Origin: Alistipes sp.
GTDB taxonomy: Bacteria > Bacteroidota > Bacteroidia > Bacteroidales > Rikenellaceae
NCBI GenBank assembly: GCA_017935185.1
Contig: JAGBIC010000021.1
Coordinates: forward strand, 1 to 64,000
DNA length: 64,000 nt
Direction of reading: 5' to 3'
Both the position numbers and the translations under genes were made by a program. Below the pieces are notes generated by a model. The model made no database searches. It was not told where the DNA came from and saw only the letters and a program-made list of their open reading frames with translations. Below are positions 26,376 to 34,483 of the stretch, piece after piece (the stretch's first letter is position 1; every line of letters starts with the position of its first letter).

Positions 26376-27773
26376 TTATTCTGTTTTTTTGTTCTTTACG
26401 ATTTGTGCCATCAGGATAGCTTCGCATGCTAGCTGACCGCCTACGAAGACCTTACCATTGATAGAGGCGATACCTCGGCGTATGGGGTCGATGATGTGAG
26501 CCTCGATTTGCAGAGTGTCGCCCGGAACAACCTTGCGCTTGAAACGCACACCGTCAATGCGCAGGAAGTAGGTTGAATACTCCTCGGGATGCTCAACACC
26601 ATTTAGTACAATGATTCCACCGGCTTGAGCCATGGCCTCAACGAGTAACACGCCAGGCATGATAGGTTCTTCGGGGAAGTGACCGGTGAACTGCGGCTCG
26701 TTTGCTGTGACATTCTTGATTGCTCCGATTGATTTGTCATCGAGATGGAATACCTTGTCAATCAATAGGAATGGATAGCGGTGTGGCAAGAGCCTGCGCA
26801 CGTCGTTAATGTCCAGCAAAGGGCTCTTGTCTGCTCGATATTTGAAGGCTGGCTTTTCGCCATCTCGGCGAATTTGCGAGATGAGCTGTTTCATAAACTC
26901 GGTGTTGGCATAGTGGCCGGGGCGTGAAGCCCATACGCGACCTTTGATACGCATGCCGAGCAGAGCGAAATCGCCCAGCAGGTCGAGAAGCTTGTGGCGT
27001 GCCAACTCGTTGCTTGCACGCAACTGAAGGTTGTTCAAATATCCGCCTGTTACTCGTATGTCGTCTTTGTTGAAAATCTTCTTCAGGTGGTCGAGTTGCT
27101 CGTCCGATACCGGATTTTCGACAACCACAATCGCATTGTCCAAATCACCACCCTTGATTAGGTTCATGTTGAGCAGTGGCTCCAGTTCGTGCAGGAATAC
27201 AAATGTGCGGCAGGGAGCAATATTTTCGGCATATTCATTGAACATGTCGAGTGTGGCGTATTGGTTGCCGATAACTTTTGAGTTGTAATCTACATGTACC
27301 GAAACGGTGAAATCGTCATCGGGGTAGATGATTATGGCAACACCTTTATCGGGAATTGTATATACTTGTCGTTCGGTAACCTCATAAAAACGGCGTTTGG
27401 CCTTCTGCTCCACCAAGCCCACTTCGGCGATTTTGGCAACATATTCGCGAGCCGAGCCATCCATGATGGGGGTCTCGGGGCCATCAATATCAATTAGGGC
27501 ATTGTCAACACCCATAGTCCACAGAGCCGAGAGAATATGCTCGATAGTGCTTACCTTTGCATTGCCACTTTCGATGGTTGTTCCTCGAGATGTGTCGGTA
27601 ACATATTCGCATAGCGCAGGTACTGATGGGGTCTCCTCCAAATCAATACGGCGAAAAATTATTCCGTGGTTTTCCGGTGCAGGATTGACGGTCATATTTA
27701 CCATTACTCCTGTGTGTAAACCCTTGCCCGAGAATGAAATCTGACCTGCAAGGGTCTGCTGTTTATTCTGCAT
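26376..27773 (-). CDS. lpxC-fabZ: Fused UDP-3-O-acyl-GlcNAc deacetylase / 3-hydroxyacyl-ACP dehydratase
   Basis: 465 residues, a fusion known across Bacteroidota. The LpxC half (1-about 310) commits lipid A synthesis by deacetylating the acylated UDP-GlcNAc. Its zinc ligands are H79 (STIEHILSAL), H260 and D264 (ARHKLLDLLGD), with catalytic H287 in GHYANTEF. The FabZ half (about 318-465) dehydrates 3-hydroxyacyl-ACP in fatty acid elongation. It has the hot-dog fold with LPHRYPFLLIDKV, H365 in FTGHFPEEPIMPGVL and E379 in VEAMAQ. Joining the two places enzymes that use 3-hydroxyacyl-ACP in one chain. It is followed after nine bases by lpxA. Confidence 0.96.
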   Translation of the reverse strand: MQNKQQTLAGQISFSGKGLHTGVMVNMTVNPAPENHGIIFRRIDLEETPSVPALCEYVTDTSRGTTIESGNAKVSTIEHILSALWTMGVDNALIDIDGPETPIMDGSAREYVAKIAEVGLVEQKAKRRFYEVTERQVYTIPDKGVAIIIYPDDDFTVSVHVDYNSKVIGNQYATLDMFNEYAENIAPCRTFVFLHELEPLLNMNLIKGGDLDNAIVVVENPVSDEQLDHLKKIFNKDDIRVTGGYLNNLQLRASNELARHKLLDLLGDFALLGMRIKGRVWASRPGHYANTEFMKQLISQIRRDGEKPAFKYRADKSPLLDINDVRRLLPHRYPFLLIDKVFHLDDKSIGAIKNVTANEPQFTGHFPEEPIMPGVLLVEAMAQAGGIIVLNGVEHPEEYSTYFLRIDGVRFKRKVVPGDTLQIEAHIIDPIRRGIASINGKVFVGGQLACEAILMAQIVKNKKTE

Positions 27774-27835
27774 GACTTATTATTTTTAGCCTGTTTGTTA
27801 CAAATTTACCATTATCCGCGACCGATAATATTGCA

Positions 27836-27843
27836 CAAAGATA
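27836..27843 (-). promoter_or_regulatory. Putative -7 box of the lpxC/fabZ-lpxA operon, TATCTTTG
   Basis: TAnnTTTG on the minus strand, 63 bases before the lpxC start. It is divergent from the box at 27866-27873. Confidence 0.5.
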
Positions 27844-27865
27844 CTAATATTTAATAAAAAAACCT

Positions 27866-27873
27866 TATTTTTG
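27866..27873 (+). promoter_or_regulatory. Putative -7 box of the TonB-like gene, TATTTTTG
   Basis: TAnnTTTG, 27 bases before the ATG at 27901. The two divergent -7 boxes are 22 bases apart, so the two polymerases would compete. Confidence 0.5.
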
Positions 27874-27900
27874 CGTGAGTTTTCAAGAATCGTACCTGTT

Positions 27901-28731
27901 ATGGCGACAAATAGTGAGCAAAATACTACACCTAAAAGGGTCAACGCATCACGACCGCAGCAGCCGCGGCGGGCTCGCCTGCATCTGCCTTTCGACAATC
28001 GCAAGCAGGATGCAGGAGAATGGGCATACGACCATCGTTTGGGTTTGAGTGTTATGATCATTGCCTATCTGGTGCTGGGTATTGTTTTTGTAAGCTCGAA
28101 AATAGTGATTGGCTCAAAGCCCCACATGCAGGGTATTTATGTCGATTTGCAGACTCTTGCTGAGCTTGAGGCCGAAAAGGAGCGTCTGGAGCGTGAGTTG
28201 GAGATGAAACAGTCGGATATCGATTGGTCTGCCGTGAGAAACCGCTTGTCAAACGATGCCCTGCTGAATGAGAACCTGAAGGATGATCGCGGTACAAATA
28301 CCTCTGAACTTAACGAATCGGCAAAGAGTATTGCCGAGGGCATGTCGGCCAATCGTGCTGCCTATGAGGCTGGTGTGGCTGCCGCCCAGCAGATTCTTGA
28401 TGCCGAGCGTCCCACCGATAACTCCGACCGTAAAAGCCAGGATGCAAAATACACAGGTGGTGTGACTGTCCGTTTCTCGTTCAAGGATCCCGTCAGAACA
28501 AAGCGAGAATTGGTAATCCCTGCATATAAGTGTGAGGCCGGTGGTCAGGTGGTCGTGGAGGCTACACTCGATCAGGGTGGTAACGTGATTGCCGCACGAG
28601 TTATTTCGGGAGGCGATGATATGATGCGCGAAGAGGCTCTGAAGGCTGCCCGTGAGTCGTTGTTCAATATCGACATGTCGGCACCTGCCCGCCACAAAGG
28701 AACAATAACCTATACCTTTATACCCCAATAG
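27901..28731 (+). CDS. TonB-like energy-transducer protein
   Basis: 276 residues. ATG 27901 is chosen because it lies just after the -7 box. A basic cytoplasmic stretch (about 10-30) is followed by one membrane helix (about 50-70, LGLSVMIIAYLVLGIVFVSS), a charged coiled-coil helix (about 90-120, LAELEAEKERLERELEMKQ), and a C-terminal TonB-like fold (about 185-276) with GGQVVVEATLDQGGNVIAARVISG, EEALKAARES and TITYTFIPQ. There is no Pro-rich spacer like that of classical TonB. The gene is not next to exbBD (a second TonB lies at 46582). A small unknown gene follows after five bases. Confidence 0.8.
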   Translation: MATNSEQNTTPKRVNASRPQQPRRARLHLPFDNRKQDAGEWAYDHRLGLSVMIIAYLVLGIVFVSSKIVIGSKPHMQGIYVDLQTLAELEAEKERLERELEMKQSDIDWSAVRNRLSNDALLNENLKDDRGTNTSELNESAKSIAEGMSANRAAYEAGVAAAQQILDAERPTDNSDRKSQDAKYTGGVTVRFSFKDPVRTKRELVIPAYKCEAGGQVVVEATLDQGGNVIAARVISGGDDMMREEALKAARESLFNIDMSAPARHKGTITYTFIPQ

Positions 28732-28736
28732 TCAAT

Positions 28737-29114
28737 ATGCTCATATCGCTATACACATATTTCCTCATGTTGTTCGCTGCGATGCTATCGCCTTCGCAGT
28801 GCGATGAGGTGGTTGTGCGTCCTGCTTCACCTGTTACTGAGTATAATATCATTGAGCAACAGAATAGTCAGCAGTTGGCGGTATGCCTGGAGTATAATAA
28901 CGATTTACGTGCGCCTGTTTTGTTGCAGCGTCAATCTCTGTCATCGCAAAATCTTGTTCGTCATCGTGGAGGTGATGGCCACAATCGAATAATATTGTGT
29001 GACGGGAAGTTGTCGCGACAGGGTCGTATAACTCATATTTTTGAATTTGATAAGGTCAAGTCGTCACTACGCAATGCCTATTATCTGCATACGTTGTGCC
29101 GACTGCGAATTTAG
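28737..29114 (+). CDS. Unrecognised small exported protein
   Basis: 125 residues, family not recognised. It starts five bases after the TonB-like gene, which supports co-transcription and a real gene. The N-terminus (MLISLYTYFLMLFAAMLSPSQC) looks like a signal peptide; the Cys at the end of it lacks a convincing lipobox. The rest is mostly polar, with Asn/Gln-rich and Arg-rich portions and four further cysteines. No function is proposed; a partner of the TonB-like protein is only a guess from position. Confidence 0.55.
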   Translation: MLISLYTYFLMLFAAMLSPSQCDEVVVRPASPVTEYNIIEQQNSQQLAVCLEYNNDLRAPVLLQRQSLSSQNLVRHRGGDGHNRIILCDGKLSRQGRITHIFEFDKVKSSLRNAYYLHTLCRLRI

Positions 29115-29269
29115 CCTATAACCATAATTTATTGCATCGCCCGCAGTCAAGGATTGTTGGGAAGATGCTGTGTAAATTTTGGTAAGTAATTTGAAACAGA
29201 GGGGCAGACTGTGATACTATTCGTGCGAGTCCTGTCGGGTCTGCCCTTCGGTTTCCATGTTAAATAGGT

Positions 29270-29277
29270 TAAATTTG
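29270..29277 (+). promoter_or_regulatory. Putative -7 box, TAAATTTG
   Basis: TAnnTTTG ends four bases before the ATG at 29282. If used, the mRNA would be leaderless. Upstream (29202-29209 with 29239-29246) lies a GGGCAGAC/GTCTGCCC inverted repeat without a T-run. Confidence 0.4.
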
Positions 29278-29281
29278 AAAT

Positions 29282-29782
29282 ATGTCTAAAACAGATATCT
29301 GCAAGGCTCTGTATGCCTTGCCTGGCGAGGTGGTTGTGCCGCGCCGAAAGAGTTTTTTGAAACCCGTGATGATTATGCTCGTTGGAGTGTTGTTTTTCGT
29401 TGTCAATACATTTATTCCCGGGGCAACCGAATACATAAATCTAAAATCAGCCATAGTGTTGTTTGGCGCTGTGCTGGCTTTGGTTGGATTGGCTTTGATT
29501 GTTTTGCGTATGGGAGAGGGCGGCGTTGCCCCGTATCATACTAAAGATTGTTGTTTCTTGAAGGAACATGTGCTGAAGTTTGACAAACATAAGAATACCC
29601 AGATTACAGAGTTGATCAATAAGGGGGATTTTGAAACATTGATGAATCTTCCCAAAGACGATGTGTCGGCAATTACGGTGGTGGTTTATTCGTCACCCAA
29701 AAGTGAGTTTTGCGCAGCTCAGGCATTTGATTATTTCGAATTTGAGTTGCACCCCATGTGTGAGGTAAAGGTTAGATATTAA
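29282..29782 (+). CDS. Unrecognised membrane protein with two membrane helices
   Basis: 166 residues, family not recognised. Two hydrophobic segments (about 28-47, VMIIMLVGVLFF region, and 56-76, AIVLFGAVLALVGLALIVL) are separated by a short loop. A soluble C-terminal domain of about 90 residues follows, containing CCFLKEHVLKF and FETLMNLPKDDVSAITVVVYSSPKSEFCAAQ. It resembles a small inner-membrane protein with a cytoplasmic domain. It precedes the potassium/proton antiporter by 89 bases and may be in the same transcript. Confidence 0.65.
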   Translation: MSKTDICKALYALPGEVVVPRRKSFLKPVMIMLVGVLFFVVNTFIPGATEYINLKSAIVLFGAVLALVGLALIVLRMGEGGVAPYHTKDCCFLKEHVLKFDKHKNTQITELINKGDFETLMNLPKDDVSAITVVVYSSPKSEFCAAQAFDYFEFELHPMCEVKVRY

Positions 29783-29871
29783 ATCACCTCGGTAGAGATT
29801 GTGTAATATTGGGTGAGTGATGCCACATCGTGTAGTTGGGCTTTGGTTTTTATTGCATTTTTATAGTTTAT

Positions 29872-31362
29872 ATGGAGAATATATTGCTTGTATGGGCTTT
29901 GCTGTTGTTTGTGGCAGTGGTGGCCGGAAAAGTCGCTTATAGATTTGGTGCGCCTGCGTTGCTCCTTTTTTTGGGAGTGGGTATGGTGTTTGGCCTGAAT
30001 TTTATAGATTTCCAGTCATTTGAGCTCACCCAATTTATAGGTATGCTGGCGTTGTGTATCATACTGTTTTCAGGCGGTATGGATACTAAGTTTGCCGAGA
30101 TAAAACCGATATTGGCTCCGGGAGTTGTCTTATCAACCGTGGGAGTGGCTCTTACCGCATTGTTATGTGGAATTTTTATTCATCTCTTCTCGAAATGGGT
30201 AGGGCTGGCTCTTACATTCCCTGTGGCGTTATTGTTGGCTTCTACGATGTCATCAACCGATTCGGCATCGGTCTTCTCAATCCTGCGAACAAAAAAGCAG
30301 GGCCTGTCACAAAATCTTCGCCCCCTTCTGGAGCTGGAGAGTGGTAGTAATGACCCTATGGCCTATATGCTTACTATATCGATGGTGTCGTTGGCTCTCT
30401 CGACAGGCGGTGATGAGGTAGGCATTGGCGGAGCTATAATGAAGTTTGTAGTGCAGATGCTGGTCGGCTCGATTATGGGTTATGGTATTGGTCGTTTGGC
30501 GGTGTTTACGATAAATCGTATCAACATCAAGAACAATCTGTCACTTTATTCTGTGCTGTTGCTTGCGTTTGTTTTCTTTTCGTTTTCGTTTACCTCGCTG
30601 ATTTGGGGTAACGGTTATCTTGCTGTTTATATTACAGGTCTGGTTGTTGGAAACAATAAACTCGCGCATAAGGGTAACTTGGTGGCCTTTTTCGATGGTT
30701 TTACTTGGCTTGCACAGATTGTGATGTTCCTTGTTATCGGATTGTTGGTCAACAGCCGAGAGCTCTTGCAGCCGGAAGTACTGCTGCTGGGTGGCGCTGT
30801 GGCCGCATTTATGATTTTGGTGGCACGTCCCGTATCGGTGTTTTTGACTTTGGCACCCTTTAGACAATTCACAACCAAAGCCCGCCTGTATGTATCGTGG
30901 GTGGGTCTTCGTGGAGCTGTGCCGATAATATTTGCGACATATCCTATTGTTAGCGGTGTGGGCGATGGAACACTCATCTTTAATGTAGTCTTTATGAGTA
31001 CCCTTATTTCGCTTTTGGTGCAGGGTACAACTGTAAGTGCTATGGCCAATTGGCTGGGATTGGCATACGAAGAGAAAGAGCCTCTGTTTAAGGTGGGAAT
31101 TCCCGATTCGATAAAAAGTAATTTTTCGGAGCTGGAGGTTACAGATTCTATGCTTGATAGTGGTTGTATGTTGCGTGATATAGATATCCCCGACAAAACT
31201 CTGGTGGTTATGATATCGCGTGACGGCAACTATTTTGTGCCTCGAGGAAATACAGAACTTGCGGTGGGAGACCGCCTGCTGGTTGTGTCGGACAGAAGTG
31301 ATGCCGAATTGCAACAGATGTATGAGGCATTAGGAATTAAGAATGTCATGCAGTTGAGATAG
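29872..31362 (+). CDS. Potassium/proton antiporter, CPA1 family (NhaP2/CvrA type)
   Basis: 496 residues. The start at ATG 29872 gives the usual hydrophobic N-terminus MENILLVWALLLFVAVVAG. Twelve or so membrane helices fill residues 1-390. The conserved LASTMSSTDSASVFSIL and ELESGSNDPMAYMLT motifs (about 125-175) contain the ion-binding Asp residues, and SWVGLRGAVPIIFATYPI is the later signature. A cytoplasmic TrkA-C domain (about 410-496, SELEVTDSMLDSGCMLRDIDIPDKTLVVMISRDGNYFVPRG) follows, typical of NhaP2. It extrudes K+ (or Na+) in exchange for protons. A strong terminator follows. Confidence 0.92.
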   Translation: MENILLVWALLLFVAVVAGKVAYRFGAPALLLFLGVGMVFGLNFIDFQSFELTQFIGMLALCIILFSGGMDTKFAEIKPILAPGVVLSTVGVALTALLCGIFIHLFSKWVGLALTFPVALLLASTMSSTDSASVFSILRTKKQGLSQNLRPLLELESGSNDPMAYMLTISMVSLALSTGGDEVGIGGAIMKFVVQMLVGSIMGYGIGRLAVFTINRINIKNNLSLYSVLLLAFVFFSFSFTSLIWGNGYLAVYITGLVVGNNKLAHKGNLVAFFDGFTWLAQIVMFLVIGLLVNSRELLQPEVLLLGGAVAAFMILVARPVSVFLTLAPFRQFTTKARLYVSWVGLRGAVPIIFATYPIVSGVGDGTLIFNVVFMSTLISLLVQGTTVSAMANWLGLAYEEKEPLFKVGIPDSIKSNFSELEVTDSMLDSGCMLRDIDIPDKTLVVMISRDGNYFVPRGNTELAVGDRLLVVSDRSDAELQQMYEALGIKNVMQLR

Positions 31363-31367
31363 CGAAA

Positions 31368-31400
31368 TAAAAAAACCTGCCGTTTGAGGCAGGTTTTTTT
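31368..31400. terminator. Bidirectional terminator between convergent genes
   Basis: AAAAAACCTGCC (31370-31381) pairs with GGCAGGTTTTTT (31388-31399) around GTTTGA. It serves the antiporter gene on the plus strand and korB on the minus strand. Confidence 0.93.
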
Positions 31401-31416
31401 ATCGGTGTAATTGGGT

Positions 31417-32448
31417 TTATTTTATCTCCCAAGTCTCGCCGGAGTGGAGAAGTTCATCCATTGAGTGAATCTTTGCATTTGCCTTTACTTGGGCAACCTG
31501 CTCCTCTACCTTTACGTCGTATATGTTGCTGTCTGCAACATCACGGATGATACCTACTGCAACGGGGTATTCGGGCCATTTCATTGCAGCCAACATAGCA
31601 TGCATTGTTGTGTCCTCGGTGTGGGCGTCGTGGGTTAGAATGTCATCTGTGGTGTAACCATCTTCGCCGATGGTAACAACCTTAAGACGCATATCCTCAA
31701 ATACCAGACCTTTCTGATTATCCTTACCAAAAAGCATCTTCTCGCCATGGCGCAAAGTGATGGTGTTCTCTGCGCGGGTGGCTTTGTCGCCCGCAAAGGA
31801 TGCGTGGGTCTTGTCGTTGAAGATAACGCAGTTTACAAGAGCCTCCACCACTGCCATGCCCTTGTGTTTTGCCGCAGCTACAAGGCAATCCTTTGTAAGC
31901 ATAACCTCGGCATCGATTGTACGGGCAAAGAATGTGCCCTTTGCGCCAATAACCAATTCGCCGGGGTTGAAAGGCTTTTCGACAGTGCCGTAGGGCGAGG
32001 TCTTTGTGATTTTGCCCAGTTTGGTGGTGGGAGAATATTGACCTTTGGTAAGACCATAAATCTCGTTGTTGAAGAGAATCATATTCAGGTCAATATTGCG
32101 TCGAATAGCATGTATGAAGTGGTTTCCTCCGATAGCCAGTGAGTCGCCGTCGCCCGAGCATACCCAAACCGAGAGGTCGGGATTGGCAACCTTGATACCT
32201 GTGGCCACAGCGTTGGCACGACCGTGGATGGTGTGGAAACCAAAGGTCTTCATGTAGTAGATAAATCGTGATGAACATCCGATACCCGAAACAAAGGTGA
32301 ATTTGTGGTGAGGGATGTCGAGTGCATCTGCCACCTCGGGCATGGCACGTTGCACGGCGTTCAGAATTGCGTGGTCGCCACATCCCGGGCACCACTTAAC
32401 AAGTTGATCGCTTTTGAAATCAGCCGGGGTATATTTATATTCTGCCAT
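31417..32448 (-). CDS. korB: 2-oxoacid:ferredoxin oxidoreductase, beta subunit
   Basis: 343 residues. It binds thiamine diphosphate and part of the [4Fe-4S] cluster. Visible marks are KWCPGCGDHAILNAVQ (residues 19-34, cluster cysteines), SGIGCSSRFIYYM, the HGRANAVATGIKVANPDL loop, the TPP motif GDGDSLAIGGNH, and NNEIYGLTKGQ. With KorA it oxidatively decarboxylates 2-oxoglutarate to succinyl-CoA using ferredoxin, or runs in reverse. The substrate is inferred from family resemblance. It lies 12 bases after korA. Confidence 0.92.
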   Translation of the reverse strand: MAEYKYTPADFKSDQLVKWCPGCGDHAILNAVQRAMPEVADALDIPHHKFTFVSGIGCSSRFIYYMKTFGFHTIHGRANAVATGIKVANPDLSVWVCSGDGDSLAIGGNHFIHAIRRNIDLNMILFNNEIYGLTKGQYSPTTKLGKITKTSPYGTVEKPFNPGELVIGAKGTFFARTIDAEVMLTKDCLVAAAKHKGMAVVEALVNCVIFNDKTHASFAGDKATRAENTITLRHGEKMLFGKDNQKGLVFEDMRLKVVTIGEDGYTTDDILTHDAHTEDTTMHAMLAAMKWPEYPVAVGIIRDVADSNIYDVKVEEQVAQVKANAKIHSMDELLHSGETWEIK

Positions 32449-32460
32449 AGCTTTGGTGAC

Positions 32461-34299
32461 TTATAGAAGTGAATTAAATTTATCTTTCAACTCAACCAAT
32501 GTGAAGGGCTGGCCTTCGGTCTTGTTGTATTGCTCGAATGTGATCTGCTGGAAGCTCTGTCGCAGATATGAGGCAAACTGACCTTCGTTGAGCTCGCATA
32601 CCAGAATACGCTTATGTCCTTTCAATAAATCCTCCACACCGTGGGGTAATGGGTTGATGTAGTTGAAGTGAAGGTGTGCAATACTCTTACCCTCCTCCTG
32701 AAGATCGCGGACAACAGCCTCCAGATGGCCCTTCGTGCCACCCCAACCTCTAACAAGCAGATCAGCGTCGGTCTCGCCCAGAACCTCGGGCGTGGGAATC
32801 ACGTCGGCAACCTTTGCAACCTTTGCGGCGCGGGTTTTTGTCATCTCCTGATGATTGGCGGGGTCGTAAGAGATAGAACCTTTCAAATGGTCTTTCTCAA
32901 GACCTCCGATACGGTGCTGCAAGCCCTCTTTGCCTGGGAATGCCCAGCCGCGTGCAAAGTTCTCGTTGCGTGCATAGGGCATGAAGTCGCCTTCGCATTG
33001 CTCAACGATGGGAGGGCAAATCTGCGGATACTCGGCCATCGACGGGATGCGCCAAGGTTCCGAACCGTTGGCAATAAATCCGTCGGTGAGCAGAATTACG
33101 GGGGTCATATGCTCCATGGCAATCTTTGAGGCCATAAATGCGTAGTGGAAACAGTCGCTGGGTGATGATGCGGCAATAACCACAACAGGACACTCGCCGT
33201 TGCGGCCGTAGAGTGCCTGCATCAGGTCACTCTGCTCGGTTTTTGTGGGCAGACCTGTTGAAGGGCCACCACGTTGCACATCTACAATAACCAGTGGAAG
33301 CTCTGCCATAACTGCCAAGCCCATAGCTTCACTCTTGAGTGATAGGCCGGGGCCTGATGTGGTTGTAACGGCAAAGTTTCCTGCATAAGCTGCTCCGATT
33401 GAGGTGCAGATACCTGCAATCTCATCTTCGGCCTGAACAGTCTTGACACCCAGATTTTTGTGCTTTGCAAGCTCCTCGAGGATGACTGTAGCAGGAGTGA
33501 TGGGGTAAGAACCGCAGAAGAGTGGCAGACCCGACTTCTCGCTGGCGGCAATGAGTCCCCATGCAGTGGCGACATTGCCGTTTATTGAGCGATATGTGCC
33601 CTTCTCAAGCGGTGCTGAAGCAACCCTGTATGTGTTGGCAAACTGATGTGTGTTGGCTGCATAGTTGTAGCCGGCATCAATGGCTGTCTTGTTGGCCTCA
33701 GCAACGGCTGGATTCTTCTTCGCAAATTTCGAGTCGATATAGCGCTTGGCGTAATCCTCGGGTTGATTGAAGATATAGAAACAGATGCCCAAAGCAAACA
33801 TGTTTTTGCATTTGAGCATTGATTTGTTGTCAAGCCCTGTGTCTGCCAAAGCCGCCTTTGTCATTGATGTGATGTCGGGAATAACAACATTGTAACCATC
33901 GAGGTTTAACTCGGCAATGGGGTCGAGTGTGGCAAAGCCGGCTTTCTTTAAGTTCTCTTCGGTGATGGTATCACCGTCGATGATTACGGTAGCATCAGGC
34001 TTGAGCCATTTGCGATTAGCCTTGAGTGCCGCAGGGTTCATTGCAACAAGCGCATCGCAGTAGTCGCCCGGGTTGGTGACTTTGCCGGCGCCGATATGCA
34101 CCTGAAAACCCGATACACCTGCGACAGTGCCTTGTGGTGCGCGTATCTCGGCGGGGTAGTCGGGGAAGGTTGAGATTCCGTTTCCTTCCAGAGCCGATGT
34201 GTTTGAGAAGAGGGTTCCTGTGAGCTGCATTCCGTCGCCCGAATCGCCCGAGAAGCGGATTACGATATCCCTCAACTCCATCGTATTCATGTTCTCCAT
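32461..34299 (-). CDS. korA: 2-oxoacid:ferredoxin oxidoreductase, fused gamma-alpha subunit
   Basis: 612 residues. The N-terminal gamma domain (about 1-190) starts IVIRFSGDSGDGMQLTG and includes FPDYPAEIRAPQGT. The alpha domain (about 230-612) has FCGSYPITPATVILEELAKH, AEDEIAGICTSIGAAYAG, TTTSGPGLSLKSEAMGLAVMAELPLVIVDVQRGGPSTGLPT and NYINPLPHG. This fusion is typical of KorA of Bacteroidota. No separate ferredoxin-like subunit gene (korD) or KorC lies upstream or downstream in this window; the enzyme probably uses a free ferredoxin. A -7 box lies at 34392-34399. Confidence 0.92.
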   Translation of the reverse strand: MENMNTMELRDIVIRFSGDSGDGMQLTGTLFSNTSALEGNGISTFPDYPAEIRAPQGTVAGVSGFQVHIGAGKVTNPGDYCDALVAMNPAALKANRKWLKPDATVIIDGDTITEENLKKAGFATLDPIAELNLDGYNVVIPDITSMTKAALADTGLDNKSMLKCKNMFALGICFYIFNQPEDYAKRYIDSKFAKKNPAVAEANKTAIDAGYNYAANTHQFANTYRVASAPLEKGTYRSINGNVATAWGLIAASEKSGLPLFCGSYPITPATVILEELAKHKNLGVKTVQAEDEIAGICTSIGAAYAGNFAVTTTSGPGLSLKSEAMGLAVMAELPLVIVDVQRGGPSTGLPTKTEQSDLMQALYGRNGECPVVVIAASSPSDCFHYAFMASKIAMEHMTPVILLTDGFIANGSEPWRIPSMAEYPQICPPIVEQCEGDFMPYARNENFARGWAFPGKEGLQHRIGGLEKDHLKGSISYDPANHQEMTKTRAAKVAKVADVIPTPEVLGETDADLLVRGWGGTKGHLEAVVRDLQEEGKSIAHLHFNYINPLPHGVEDLLKGHKRILVCELNEGQFASYLRQSFQQITFEQYNKTEGQPFTLVELKDKFNSLL

Positions 34300-34391
34300 G
34301 ATTGTAGATATTTAATGTTTGTTAGTGTCAATTTTTGTGTGCCGACAACAATTTTGCAATGCGGGTGGTATGCAAATCGGCTATTTCGTGA

Positions 34392-34399
34392 CAAAGATA
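34392..34399 (-). promoter_or_regulatory. Putative -7 box of korAB, TATCTTTG (minus strand)
   Basis: TAnnTTTG 92 bases before the korA start. The rest of 34300-34483 is A/T-rich. It also holds a short plus-strand hairpin with T8 (34418-34442) that matches no plus-strand gene. Confidence 0.5.
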
Positions 34400-34483
34400 T
34401 TGCTAAAATTGTCATCTTCTACCTATAAGGTAGATTTTTTTTGGATTTTCCGGAAAATGAGTCGGCAAATATGATAAATTTAC

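Noticed and set aside
30541..31314. A 257-codon open frame antisense to the potassium/proton antiporter
   Set aside because: The composition is rich in His, Gln, Thr and Cys without any domain; it mirrors the GTG/TTG-rich codons of the membrane protein.
34418..34442. A plus-strand terminator (TCTACC/GGTAGA with T8)
   Set aside because: No plus-strand gene ends upstream of it; both neighbours run on the minus strand. It may be chance in A/T-rich DNA.
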